Positions 31,529-41,763 of a stretch of DNA of 64,000 nt are shown here, piece after piece. The position numbers and the translations under genes are program-made. The notes under the pieces are model-generated. The model was not told the DNA's origin. It made no database searches and was given only the letters and a program-made list of their open reading frames with translations. The stretch comes from an uncultured Gammaproteobacteria bacterium (lineage in GTDB: Bacteria > Pseudomonadota > Gammaproteobacteria > Eutrophobiales > Eutrophobiaceae): assembly GCA_943788815.1 (NCBI GenBank), contig CALSRS010000002.1, positions 307,062-371,061 on the forward strand, read 5' to 3'. Each line of letters begins with the position of its first letter. Within the stretch, counting starts at the first letter, position 1.

Positions 31529-33327
31529 TATGCAGACGCCCCCTTTTTCAGTTGTGACCGGGCAAACGCAATCAGACAAATAACGATAATGACGCTCAAG
31601 ACTGACCCAATATTTAACCACCCTTTTGTTCCTGACCAGACGATGGCGTATCCCATACAGCCAGACAACAAGGCATAATATACAAATACTACAAAAGTCT
31701 TACGGATCACCATGCCTTCCTTTCCTAACAGTCCGACAACGGCTGATGCCGCCACGACATTATGGACGCAGATAATATTCCCGGCTGCACCACCGACTGC
31801 CTGCAATGCAACTATCCAGGTGGGATCCACACCGATACGTTGTCCAACACCAAACTGAAATAATGAAAAGGTCATGTTACTGACGGTATTACTACCAGCC
31901 ACAAATGCACCAAACCCGCCTATGAATGTTGCAAATATTGGCCATGCGGAACCGGCAAGAACGGCGACACCTTCCGCCAGGGCATTTGGCATCTTGGCAA
32001 AGCCGGCCATGCCACCTTGTGAATTTAAAAACACCTGAACCATGGGCACAGTAAACAGCAATGGCAATGATGCCTTTAACATGGTGTCCACGGAGTCTTG
32101 AATTCCTGATTTAAAGGTTTCTTTTTTCATACTGTGTAAAAAGAATGTAGCCACGGAGACAATTATAAAGATTGTGCCTGGCAGATAAAGCGGCTGTATG
32201 CCTCCAGTACTCACAGTTGAACTGAAAATATTGGACCATTCAAAAGACACCGATCGTAACAACTGATTGACGCCCAGTGCAGGCACACGGGTTATAATTA
32301 ATAACACTGCGATTAATAGATAGGGTAACCAGGCGGCAAACATGGACATGGCACCCTTATCACCGGGGGAGTCTTTGAGTTCGACGATACCTGACCATTC
32401 CGGGTCCCAGGTTTCCTTGGCAGGAAAGTCCCAAACTTCATCTTTGGCTGGCACAAACCACCCTTTTTTCACCGCTGGAATAACAATCGCAAGACCAATG
32501 AGCGATCCAAAGATGGATGGAAATTCCGCACCAAAAACATGAGCCACGATAACGTAAGGAATAGTCATGGATAGCGCCGCAAACAAGGCGAAGCGCCAAA
32601 CTTTTAATCCATCAACAAAAGAACGCTTCTCGCCGAAATATCGTGTCATCAGTGATACCACAAATAAGGGTATCAATGTCCCGGTAATGGCATGAAGGAT
32701 GGCAACTTTAGTGCCAATCATATCTAAAAATTCCCGACCTACGGCTTCGGGTGTCGCACCTGCCATACCCATCTGTTGGATAAACTGATAAACCGAGTCA
32801 TCACCGGATAATCCGGTATTTACACCAACCAGTATCGGTGTACCCAGTGCACCGAATGATACGGGTGTACTTTGTATGATCATGCCTGATACCACTGCGG
32901 CCATCGCCGGAAACCCCAGTCCAACCAATAATGGCACTGCCACAGCTGCCGGAGTACCAAATCCTGAAGACCCTTCGATGAAGGCACCAAATAGCCAGGC
33001 AATGATAATGACCTGTATGCGCCTATCAGGTGAGATGTCTGTAAATCCACGTCGAATTACCCTTAAGGCGCCACTTTGTTGGAGTGTATTTAATAACAAA
33101 ATTGCGCCAAAAATTATATAAAGCAATGTCGTCGCCACGATGACGCCTTTCAAGGTCGCAGCAGCCACCTGATTAAACGATAATTTCCATACAAACAGAC
33201 CCAATCCAGCAGCGGTAACATACGCTAAGGGCATGGCACGACTGGCTGGCCAGCGTAGTCCGACCAGAAAGATTGCAACGACCAGTATGGGAAGGAATGA
33301 AAGCAATGAAAGTAGTAAGATATTCAA
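31528..33327 (-). CDS. lldP: L-lactate permease family transporter
   Basis: Multi-[71 protein letters not shown]. Confidence 0.93.
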   Translation of the reverse strand: MNILLLSLLSFLPILVVAIFLVGLRWPASRAMPLAYVTAAGLGLFVWKLSFNQVAAATLKGVIVATTLLYIIFGAILLLNTLQQSGALRVIRRGFTDISPDRRIQVIIIAWLFGAFIEGSSGFGTPAAVAVPLLVGLGFPAMAAVVSGMIIQSTPVSFGALGTPILVGVNTGLSGDDSVYQFIQQMGMAGATPEAVGREFLDMIGTKVAILHAITGTLIPLFVVSLMTRYFGEKRSFVDGLKVWRFALFAALSMTIPYVIVAHVFGAEFPSIFGSLIGLAIVIPAVKKGWFVPAKDEVWDFPAKETWDPEWSGIVELKDSPGDKGAMSMFAAWLPYLLIAVLLIITRVPALGVNQLLRSVSFEWSNIFSSTVSTGGIQPLYLPGTIFIIVSVATFFLHSMKKETFKSGIQDSVDTMLKASLPLLFTVPMVQVFLNSQGGMAGFAKMPNALAEGVAVLAGSAWPIFATFIGGFGAFVAGSNTVSNMTFSLFQFGVGQRIGVDPTWIVALQAVGGAAGNIICVHNVVAASAVVGLLGKEGMVIRKTFVVFVYYALLSGCMGYAIVWSGTKGWLNIGSVLSVIIVICLIAFARSQLKKGASA

Positions 33328-33575
33328 TTTATTTTTCCTTATTATTATTCGTTACAGGCAGTACTTCATTGCCAATAAAAATTGGTTTATGTATATTTGC
33401 TAACCAAATCTGGTTAATAATAAATAAACAGGTCGGAAAATTTAAAGTCAGGTGTACCTGAACTTTTGACTCCCCCAAAAAGCATTATCATAGACGGCTA
33501 TTATGAATGCAACTGACGGCAAATGAGCTATCAGACCGAGGGTTATTCACATGATTTTTGATTATAGAGGATTGA

Positions 33576-34769
33576 TTGATGGCTAATAGTAGTTTTGAAT
33601 CGTTTCACCCACCGCAAAGAATTCTGATGGGTCCAGGGCCATCCGATGTGAATCCGAGAATACTGGAAGCATTGTCCAGACCGACCATAGGGCATCTCGA
33701 CCCAAAATTTGTCCAGATGATGGATGAACTCAAAGACTTGTTGCGATATGCCTTTCAAACGTCAAATGAGGTAACCATACCCATTTCAGCACCTGGTTCT
33801 GCCGGCATGGAATCCTGTTTCACGAATCTTGTTGAGCCCGGTGATAAAGTCATCATATGTCGAAACGGTGTCTTCGGTAGCCGTATGCAGGAAAATGTAG
33901 AACGTTGTGGTGGTGTGGCAATAATGGTTGATGACCCGTGGGGACGTGCAGTCGATCTTAACAAGACAGAAGACGCGCTGAAGGCGCATCCAGATGCAAC
34001 CATACTTGCCTTTGTACATGCTGAAACATCCACTGGCGCTATGTCAGATGCCCAGGCACTCACAAAATTAGCCCATGAACATAACTGTATTACCATTGTT
34101 GATACTGTTACCTCACTAGGTGGAATCCCGCTTAATGTAGATGAATGGGAGTTGGATGCTGTTTATTCAGGCACTCAAAAATGTCTGTCCTGTATTCCAG
34201 GAATGTCACCCGTTACCTTTAATGACCGGGCAATGGAAAAAATCAAAAACCGTAAAACAAAATGCCAGTCATGGTTTTTGGATGTCAGTTTAATGCTGGG
34301 TTATTGGGACGGCGGGGGCAAACGTGCTTATCATCATACCGCGCCCATCAATCCTTTATACGGATTACATGAAGCACTCGTTATATTACATCAAGAGGGT
34401 CTTGAAGATGCATGGGCCCGCCATCGCTTACATCACAATGCACTAAAAGCAGGGCTTGAGGCACTGGGACTTGAATTGGTAGTACCAGAAGCAGAACGCC
34501 TGCCACAATTAAATGCGGTCAGTATTCCAGATGGCATAGAAGACGCCGTGGTCAGAAAAAATTTACTTGACGCCTATAATCTTGAAATTGGTGCAGGTCT
34601 AGGAGAGAGCGCCGGAAAATTATGGCGAATTGGTTTGATGGGACAATCAGCCAATCGAGGCAACGTGCTTTACTGTGTCAGCGCATTAGAGGCCGTACTG
34701 GGTGAACTAAGTTCCTCTATACCACGTGGCAAAGCCATGGATGCCGTAAGCGCGGTGTATAATAAATAA
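33576..34769 (+). CDS. Class V PLP aminotransferase (serine/alanine-glyoxylate type)
   Basis: MGPGPSDVNPRILEALSRPTIGHLDP; HAETSTGAM; AVYSGTQKCLSCIPGMSPVTF. Confidence 0.9.
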   Translation: MMANSSFESFHPPQRILMGPGPSDVNPRILEALSRPTIGHLDPKFVQMMDELKDLLRYAFQTSNEVTIPISAPGSAGMESCFTNLVEPGDKVIICRNGVFGSRMQENVERCGGVAIMVDDPWGRAVDLNKTEDALKAHPDATILAFVHAETSTGAMSDAQALTKLAHEHNCITIVDTVTSLGGIPLNVDEWELDAVYSGTQKCLSCIPGMSPVTFNDRAMEKIKNRKTKCQSWFLDVSLMLGYWDGGGKRAYHHTAPINPLYGLHEALVILHQEGLEDAWARHRLHHNALKAGLEALGLELVVPEAERLPQLNAVSIPDGIEDAVVRKNLLDAYNLEIGAGLGESAGKLWRIGLMGQSANRGNVLYCVSALEAVLGELSSSIPRGKAMDAVSAVYNK

Positions 34770-34772
34770 TGT

Positions 34773-34830
34773 AGTCCAAAATACGGACAAATTACTTAAC
34801 TGGATTCCCGCTTGCGCGAGAATGACGGGA
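34773..34830. repeat. Half-element of the palindromic repeat family, overlapping the 5' end of the EamA ORF
   Basis: agtccaaaatacggacaaattacttaactggattcccgcttgcgcgagaatgacggga. Confidence 0.7.
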
Positions 34831-35726
34831 TTCACAATTTAGTGACATTGCTACTATTTTCTGTGACCGTACTCATCTGGGGAACAACGTTTTACGCTAT
34901 TACCCTACAACTCGGTGACGTTCATCCTATCCAGTCAGTATTCTATCGTTTTGCCATAGCTATGGTCGTCATGTGGGGAATCGCATTGCTTCGTAATATC
35001 AATGTCCGCTTTCCAGGAAAAATACATATATTGTTTTTCCTTCTGGGTTTATTGTTGTTTTCCATAAATTATGTCGTCGTCTATTTTGGCACTACCTATC
35101 TCGTAAGCGGGCTGGTATCAGTTATATTTTCATTAATTATTCCATTGAACATTCTGTTCTACTGGTTTTTCTTTAAAGATAAACCCACTCCCAGTTTAAT
35201 CATTGGTAGCATACTTGGCCTGAGCGGTATTACTGCACTTTTTTTTGAAGACCTGTTTGGAATCAATGTCAGTGATTCGCTTATCCTTGGTGCATCCCTC
35301 ACATTATTATCAGCATTTATGGCCTCATCAGGAAACGTCATAGCGCATCTTTTGAATAATCGTAACATCAATGTCTTTTCCTGTAATACCTGGGGCATGA
35401 CATACGGCAGTATCTTTTTGTTCATCGCAGTAATAGTCTCTGGTGAGAAATGGCATTTTTCATTTAAGCCTGAATATATTGCATCACTACTTTACCTGTC
35501 TCTGGCAGGAACAGTCATCGCCTTCTGGACTTATTTGACCTTGTTGCAACGCATCGGGGCACCCCGAGCGGCTTATGTCAGCGTTGTGTTTCCCTTGGTT
35601 GCCTTGCTGGTTTCAACACTCTATGAGGACCTGCACTGGAGTACTTATAAAATTCTGGGTGTCGTGCTGATCATTAGTGGTAATTTTTTCATCGTCCAAA
35701 AACGAGCAATAAGCACAAGAAAATAA
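34812..35726 (+). CDS. EamA/DMT superfamily transporter (start uncertain)
   Basis: About 10 TM segments; LIWGTTFYAITLQLGDVHPIQSVFYRFAIAMVVMW; AGTVIAFWTYLTLLQRIGAPRAAYVSVVFPLVALLVSTLYEDLHWS. Confidence 0.85.
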   Translation: MRENDGIHNLVTLLLFSVTVLIWGTTFYAITLQLGDVHPIQSVFYRFAIAMVVMWGIALLRNINVRFPGKIHILFFLLGLLLFSINYVVVYFGTTYLVSGLVSVIFSLIIPLNILFYWFFFKDKPTPSLIIGSILGLSGITALFFEDLFGINVSDSLILGASLTLLSAFMASSGNVIAHLLNNRNINVFSCNTWGMTYGSIFLFIAVIVSGEKWHFSFKPEYIASLLYLSLAGTVIAFWTYLTLLQRIGAPRAAYVSVVFPLVALLVSTLYEDLHWSTYKILGVVLIISGNFFIVQKRAISTRK

Positions 35727-35797
35727 TCACATCGACAGATGAAGTCCCAGTTACTAAAATTGATTCACCGTCTCTGGTAATCACGGAGTAAATAGAC

Positions 35798-37561
35798 ATG
35801 AAATCTATGACCCTACTTGTAATCACACTGATTTCAGCATTGATACTTAGCCCGGTATCCGGCCAACATACATTTAGTAACGATGCCATTGCCAGAAATC
35901 ATCTCTATGCTCCCTGGGATCCAGGTCAAATTGATAATCTACGTAATTCAATCGGACTGGTCGGACCTGGTCCTCAGAATGAGATTCCCGAAGCAACCTT
36001 CCCCGATTACCTGAAGAAACCGGAAACTATTGAACAGCTACTTCCCCAGGCCATGGCAGCCGTAATCCAGAAAGGAGGAAGGTCACCCCTGGGGTTAGCC
36101 GAACCGGGAGATGTGGTATTGATCGTTGTCCCTTACGATTCTGACAAACTCATTCAACAAGCAATAATTCGTGCTTTCGCATCCAGAAGGATCGAAGCCA
36201 GAATTATTTATGAAAACGATCTGCTTAGTATCCCCATTGAGACATTAGATGCTATCAAGGTAGCAAAAAATATTTTTAAAGCCGGTGATGGTCAGCAAGA
36301 ATCAGGCGAGTGGTTTGAGATGCTGGGAAACTGGCCCGACTTTAATGTCTTCAAGTCATGGGTCAGGCAAGAAGACCCCGTTTATTACGATGCTACCTGG
36401 CCTGAATTCCAATTCCCTGATAAATCTTTAGCAGATCTGGACAGAAATTTTGATGACATGGCATTTATTGCCATTATTGAATATCTAGATCAACATCCAG
36501 AAGTTAACCGTGTTTACTATAAAACAGCATCTCGCACTCTCGCTAAAAATGCCCTGAAGCATCATGGAAATATTTATATGGGTAACTATACTTACCTCAA
36601 CCATTACGATCTGATGGGACAGGCACCAAATATTCCTGCGGATGTCTGGCGTATGCTGGAAGGGAAATTAATCGACCCACTAAGCTTCATAGATCGTTAT
36701 GAAGTCAGTGACCCTGAAGGCACTGTTCTGTTTAGTGATATCACTCCCGCAGAAGCTGAGATATGGGCACAAGGTGCCTATCAGCAGGGACACTTATACA
36801 TGATCCCCAGCCAGTCGAGTGGACGTTTTCCTTATTCCCGTATTCATTATCCCTCTGTTGGTGACATCTGGCTGGAAGCTGTACAGAGTCGTACTAATGG
36901 TATTGTCGCCTCTTCTAACAGTCATGCATCTAATCATGCTCGTATTGAGGTCCATCTAAATGACGGTTATATAGATCACATAATCGGTGGTGGTCTGTAC
37001 GGTGATGGAATGAGACTGGCCCTTGCTTATCCAAAAATCAATGATCTTGTTTGGCCCGATAACCCAAGACCTGGATTTTGGTGGTTATACGAGGCGGGCA
37101 CAGGGACCAACCCCAAGTATTTCAAACACCCACGTGAAATTTTGATTGGCCAAAATCTGTCTGAACGAAATGCCGGTGGTGTGATTCACTGGTCATTTGG
37201 AACATCTGTATCTGGTGACCGGGACACAGAAAATTTCAGAGAAAAAAATCAGATGCCTACCGGCCATGCCATGCATCATCACACCCTTTTGCCTACTTAT
37301 CAGGTTCGCTTACGAGATTCAGGCAACTGGCTGACATTGATAGAGCACGGCGTTATCCAGACCTATAATGATCCTGAGGTACGCGCCCTCGCTTCGCGCT
37401 ATGGCAATCCTGCCAGTCTGCTCAGGCGGGACTGGATTCCAGAACTTCCCGGCATCACAGCACCGGGAAATTACGATGACTATGCCAAAGATCCAGGCAC
37501 ACACTGGACTAACTGGGCTCATATGATAGAAAACGGTACTAACAAATATATCGGTAACTAA
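35798..37561 (+). CDS. Exported protein with possible distant M29 (AmpS-like) aminopeptidase relationship
   Basis: Signal peptide; GDVVLIVVPYDSDKLIQQAIIRAFASRRIEARI; IEVHLNDGYIDHIIGG; GTGTNPKYFKHPREILIGQNLSERNAGGVIHWSFGTSVSG; HAMHHHTLLPTYQVRL. Family call tentative. Confidence 0.45.
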   Translation: MKSMTLLVITLISALILSPVSGQHTFSNDAIARNHLYAPWDPGQIDNLRNSIGLVGPGPQNEIPEATFPDYLKKPETIEQLLPQAMAAVIQKGGRSPLGLAEPGDVVLIVVPYDSDKLIQQAIIRAFASRRIEARIIYENDLLSIPIETLDAIKVAKNIFKAGDGQQESGEWFEMLGNWPDFNVFKSWVRQEDPVYYDATWPEFQFPDKSLADLDRNFDDMAFIAIIEYLDQHPEVNRVYYKTASRTLAKNALKHHGNIYMGNYTYLNHYDLMGQAPNIPADVWRMLEGKLIDPLSFIDRYEVSDPEGTVLFSDITPAEAEIWAQGAYQQGHLYMIPSQSSGRFPYSRIHYPSVGDIWLEAVQSRTNGIVASSNSHASNHARIEVHLNDGYIDHIIGGGLYGDGMRLALAYPKINDLVWPDNPRPGFWWLYEAGTGTNPKYFKHPREILIGQNLSERNAGGVIHWSFGTSVSGDRDTENFREKNQMPTGHAMHHHTLLPTYQVRLRDSGNWLTLIEHGVIQTYNDPEVRALASRYGNPASLLRRDWIPELPGITAPGNYDDYAKDPGTHWTNWAHMIENGTNKYIGN

Positions 37562-37567
37562 AGTGAT

Positions 37568-37647
37568 CAGGGTCAGAGTAAAAATTCTGAGGAAATTTTC
37601 TTAAGTATTTTTCAAATTCCAAAAATAATTTCTACTCTGACCCCCTG
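37568..37647. terminator. Long-loop inverted repeat between convergent genes
   Basis: cagggtcagagta ... tactctgaccccctg in the convergent intergenic gap. Confidence 0.5.
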
Positions 37648-37651
37648 GTAA

Positions 37652-39412
37652 TTATTCCAACGGCTCAACCCTAATCAACGTCCCCTCCAGGTTGTCCCCT
37701 ACCCAAAAAGACGGTGGACTGGTAGTATTATCCACATCTACGCGACGTATATTGGTGGTTCCAGGTAACAGGAACATTGTGATTTCACCCGTGTCTGTGT
37801 TGAGTCTGCCAACATAATCATTGGTCATGCCACCAGTCCAGGCGTGACCTGAATTATCCAGGACCGCGTCATAAGGATTGGTCCAGGGGACCGGTAATTC
37901 CCACTCGGTAAACTCCTCGGTTTTTGTATTAAACATACCGATTCGGTTACCGCGATATTCAGCAAACCATAATCTGTCCTGATTATCCATATGTCCACGA
38001 CGGGGACCGGCATTGGGTGTAGGAGTGCGAAAGGGTGTAACATTCATGGTTTTTGCATCTACCCGGGTCACGTGATCGCCTCCAAGCTCCATACCAAAGA
38101 AATTATTCATTGAATCCACTGCAACTCCGTAGGAACCGATTTGGCTCGCTTCTTCAAGGCGATCGGCGGGAACACCTTTTGTATAATCAATCGCTATCCA
38201 TTCACCGGTATTAAGATCTACCTGATACTCTTCTACCCCACCTGTCCAGACCTTGCCGTCCACGTTGACGCGGGTTGGAGTTATCATTGCAGTACGGGCA
38301 TCGTCACCGGCATCAAACAACGGACTCTTCCAGTGTTCAAATGTCTCAGTTTCTCGATCAAACTTCGTGATGACTCCCTGGTACATCATGCCGAGAAAGA
38401 TATCTCCATCAGGATCAAAATTCATATCGAGATTGCCCCCGGGGGCTTCAGGCTTGGTCATTGGGACTTCGTATTCCACAGTGGCTCCGGTTGCAGGATC
38501 AAGCTTTCCTAGAAACTGTGATCCAAAATCACCGTACCACACCATTCCCTCTTCATCGACAATAGCATCATGAGGTAAGGCCTCGGGTCTGGGCAGGTCA
38601 TATTCGGTCATGATGACTCGGGTTCCCTTACCTGATGGACGTGGCAGGGTTTTGAGTTCATAGCTCCAGTGATCTCCCTGGCTGAGGTTAACTGTGCTGG
38701 CAAATTCACCCAGTCGTTTAGCACGCGCATTGGGTTCTTCCGCCATGGCGTTTCGACCTATACTATCGGGTCGCATCTGTGGACGCATGGGCGTAGATCC
38801 CTGTGCCCACGTGGTCATGCGGTTGACTACCCTGGCAAAGTCATCAGCACTATGTTTTGAACGCATGGGGCGTTCAAGGGTATGGCAGGAGATACAATTT
38901 AGAAATTGCTGTTTCTCTTCCACCGTTCCAGACATACTCAACAACCATTCACCATTGGATAGTTGCCCAGCCAGATCAGATGTTGGTACAAGTTCCAGAT
39001 CCAGCTGAGTTGAATCCTGACCTGATACCGTTGTCTTACCCGGACCCATCAAATCATATCCCACGGCTCGAATACTTACTGTATATGATCCGGGTTCAAG
39101 TCTATTTACTGGAAAACTATATCTACCCTGGTCATCACTGACCACGGTTACGGTGTATGTAGCACTGTCTCGTCTAACAGTCACTAATACGCCTTCCATC
39201 AATCCCTCTTCGGATGACGATACCAGGCCAGTCAGTGCCGCAGCAGGTATCATGTTGGCAGCCGGTCCAACATCCAGTTCTGGTAATGCCGACTGGGCAG
39301 ATGGAGGACTGGTGGTTGTTTGTGTTTCACTCCCTTGTTCCTGAGTACAGGCAACAAAAAATAGTCCTGCAAGAAACACGATGATATTTGTACGTAAGAT
39401 TTTTACTAACAT
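37652..39412 (-). CDS. Lipoprotein: carboxypeptidase-regulatory-like domain + CxxCH heme motif + Vgb (streptogramin lyase)-like beta-propeller
   Basis: Lipobox FVACTQ; VLVTVRRDSATYTVTVVSDDQGRYSFPVNRLEPGSYTVSIRAVGY; FLNCISCHTLERP; repeated propeller blades incl. LPRPEALPHDAIVDEEGMVWYGDFGSQFLGKLDPATG. Confidence 0.8.
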   Translation of the reverse strand: MLVKILRTNIIVFLAGLFFVACTQEQGSETQTTTSPPSAQSALPELDVGPAANMIPAAALTGLVSSSEEGLMEGVLVTVRRDSATYTVTVVSDDQGRYSFPVNRLEPGSYTVSIRAVGYDLMGPGKTTVSGQDSTQLDLELVPTSDLAGQLSNGEWLLSMSGTVEEKQQFLNCISCHTLERPMRSKHSADDFARVVNRMTTWAQGSTPMRPQMRPDSIGRNAMAEEPNARAKRLGEFASTVNLSQGDHWSYELKTLPRPSGKGTRVIMTEYDLPRPEALPHDAIVDEEGMVWYGDFGSQFLGKLDPATGATVEYEVPMTKPEAPGGNLDMNFDPDGDIFLGMMYQGVITKFDRETETFEHWKSPLFDAGDDARTAMITPTRVNVDGKVWTGGVEEYQVDLNTGEWIAIDYTKGVPADRLEEASQIGSYGVAVDSMNNFFGMELGGDHVTRVDAKTMNVTPFRTPTPNAGPRRGHMDNQDRLWFAEYRGNRIGMFNTKTEEFTEWELPVPWTNPYDAVLDNSGHAWTGGMTNDYVGRLNTDTGEITMFLLPGTTNIRRVDVDNTTSPPSFWVGDNLEGTLIRVEPLE

Positions 39413-39430
39413 TTTCGTCCTCCCAAAATA

Positions 39431-39467
39431 AAAAAGGCCGGAGTGATATGTTTTACCACTCCGACCT
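39431..39467 (-). terminator. Rho-independent terminator
   Basis: On minus strand: aggtcggagtg-loop-cactccggcct followed by TTTTTATTTTG; lies between two minus-strand genes. Confidence 0.8.
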
Positions 39468-39512
39468 ATGCTAATTATTACATTTTACTTTTTAACGTTT
39501 CACTTCAACTTA

Positions 39513-41342
39513 TTACAGTAGTTCCAGATAACCGATCCTTGCATCAAAGGCATTAGTCACCCACCAGACACGGTTAGGTCGGTTCTGATCTACTTCAATA
39601 CGGCGAACATCATATTCTGCCTGTGGCAATGGTAACATCAGCCACTCTTCAGTTTCCTGATTGTAACGAGCAATATAATCCGCTGTCTGAAAGGTTACCC
39701 AGAGCAGATTGGTGGATTTATCAAAATCGATTGAGTAAGCACCATTTTCTTTTATGGGTGGCAAGATGAGGGTCATCTCATCCGTATCAGCGTCTATCTT
39801 GAGTATCTTGCTTGTACCCCAAAGGCCCACAAAAGTGTTTCCGTTATTGTCGTAATCCATGCGCCGCGGGTAGGAACCTTTCTCCAGGTCAAAGATTGTC
39901 ACTTCACCCGTAGTTCCGTCATAACGTGCAATCTTGTCCATCAGGTTTTCCGCAACATAGGCCCTGTTTTGTCCATCCAGAGTAATTCCGTAACCACCGG
40001 GATTCTTCTTCGTAGCTAGCCATGTGGGTGAGTCCCAGGTGTACCATTCATCGGTATCAACATCCAGCTTACGCACAGAACCCGGACCGGCCATCCAGAT
40101 AGCATTTTCATAAGGGCTGATTACCAGGCTATTTCCCTGAACCTGCCCGCGGATATGGTCAACAATTTCGCCATTATGATGTACCACCGGATTCACGCCC
40201 TCTACTTGTCCGCGTTCCGGTTCCATTGGGAACATCCAGTCTGTCCATTTCTCATTGGCAATATCGTAACTCAGCCAACGCTTGGAAAACGGATCCGCCA
40301 ACCACATAATACCCTCAGGACTGATCTGCAAGTTACCTGGACGTGCGCGCTTTGCATCAAAAAGTAGAGGAGGTCCCATTTCAGTATATTCGTAGGTCTC
40401 TGGATCAAACCGGCTGATCATGCCACCGGTACGCTGGTTCGCCCAACCAATACCTTGAGGATCTACTGCAACGTCATGGGTCTCCACATGTGTTGCATCG
40501 AGTTCATACGCAACCACTCGGTAATTTCTGGCCTCGCCTTGCATCAAGTGACGTGGCAATCGACTGTTAGGATCTGGTGGCTCCAATGCACCTAAATTTG
40601 AAGCCAGATATTCTTTCAAGGTGGTGGCTTCATCATCTGTCAGTTCCAGATTTCCACTACCTTGAGCCATTTCCCGCATCTCATCTACCGTGCCAGCCCA
40701 TTCTTCTGCTGACTTACGGGCACCCGCCACAGTATCAGGTGAATGACAGCCCCCACAATTTTTAGCAATGATATTTTTACCCGAACCGTCAGGAATATGT
40801 TCCATATTGGCAACGGCTTCAGCTACCCGGCGTGGCCAGGCTGCGGGAAAGTCAGGCGTCCTCTCTACATTCAGTGATAGATTTATGTTACTTGCATTAT
40901 CATTTGAAACTGCTACCGAGGATGACCAGTCGCTCTGAAAATCGCCGCCAATACTTTGAACGACATAACTACCGGAAGGTAATTTTTCAGAGGAATATCG
41001 ACCCCCTTCCTGACTAATGACCATAAATAACAAATTGCGACCTGCATTTCGCATCTTCACAAAAGCCCCTGCAACAGGATTACCTGAGGCATCTGTGATC
41101 ACTCCTTCTATAACACCGCTGTGTCCACCGCCTGAATCAGGGAATGTAGTACGTGGCGCTTGTGATGCAGTTGCTACTGGTGCAGGTGATGCAGTATTGC
41201 CTGCAGCTGGCATACTGGAACTTAGACCACTCATAGATGATGAATCGTTCGCCGATTCGCTACCAGACTGTTCACTTGAACAGCCAGCAATAATAAAAAA
41301 TAATGATATGAAAAATATTCGAATATGTATCAGATTAGACAT
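39513..41342 (-). CDS. Paralogous lipoprotein: carboxypeptidase-regulatory-like domain + CxxCH + Vgb-like beta-propeller
   Basis: Lipobox IIAGCSS; GVITDASGNPVAGAFVKMRNAGRNLLFMVISQEGGRYSSEKLPSGSYVVQ; KNCGGCHSPDT; propeller blades such as THVETHDVAVDPQGIGWANQRTGGMISRFDPET. Confidence 0.8.
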   Translation of the reverse strand: MSNLIHIRIFFISLFFIIAGCSSEQSGSESANDSSSMSGLSSSMPAAGNTASPAPVATASQAPRTTFPDSGGGHSGVIEGVITDASGNPVAGAFVKMRNAGRNLLFMVISQEGGRYSSEKLPSGSYVVQSIGGDFQSDWSSSVAVSNDNASNINLSLNVERTPDFPAAWPRRVAEAVANMEHIPDGSGKNIIAKNCGGCHSPDTVAGARKSAEEWAGTVDEMREMAQGSGNLELTDDEATTLKEYLASNLGALEPPDPNSRLPRHLMQGEARNYRVVAYELDATHVETHDVAVDPQGIGWANQRTGGMISRFDPETYEYTEMGPPLLFDAKRARPGNLQISPEGIMWLADPFSKRWLSYDIANEKWTDWMFPMEPERGQVEGVNPVVHHNGEIVDHIRGQVQGNSLVISPYENAIWMAGPGSVRKLDVDTDEWYTWDSPTWLATKKNPGGYGITLDGQNRAYVAENLMDKIARYDGTTGEVTIFDLEKGSYPRRMDYDNNGNTFVGLWGTSKILKIDADTDEMTLILPPIKENGAYSIDFDKSTNLLWVTFQTADYIARYNQETEEWLMLPLPQAEYDVRRIEVDQNRPNRVWWVTNAFDARIGYLELL

Positions 41343-41763
41343 GAGCCCCTCCCCCGTTTGTCCCTTTGATAAATCTTTTTATCCAGCCAATTATAGCAGG
41401 CGATAGACACAATATTAGAATTATTTCTCTGCTTTTAGAACATCTGGTGAACATTCAGATAACAAGGTAGGGAAACAGAAACCGACTTATTTAAACTCGA
41501 TATGTCTTTTTTGAAAAGTGTCTTAATATTGTTGTATTTCAGCCGTCACAGGGCTTTCCCGAGATTAGTTCAGATCTCGCCAGCCTTGAATATTGGCACG
41601 AGTTTCTAGCAGTCGACGCTTCGAGAGTGGGGGGAAGTCAGGTACTGGTCTGCTAACAGACAGACAAGAACCGGAGCCTTCGACCCTGCATTCTAACTTT
41701 TGCCTTTCCTTTCAAGACAATATCCTAAGCTTGAATTTCAGACAAACACGCAAATATAAATAT

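Noticed and set aside
38141-39344. Several plus-strand ORFs of 60-123 aa
   Set aside because: Antisense to the heme/propeller lipoprotein gene and without family motifs.
41590-41625. Possible sigma-54-like promoter (ttggcacgagtttctagca) and a similar string at about 44236 (ttggcacaatcgctggca)
   Set aside because: The -12 GC element is absent or mis-spaced in both, so the consensus is not met.
41640-41700. Possible tRNA/ncRNA remnant (contains ttcgaccctgc and short inverted repeats)
   Set aside because: No acceptor/T-stem pairing could be built; not supportable as an RNA gene.
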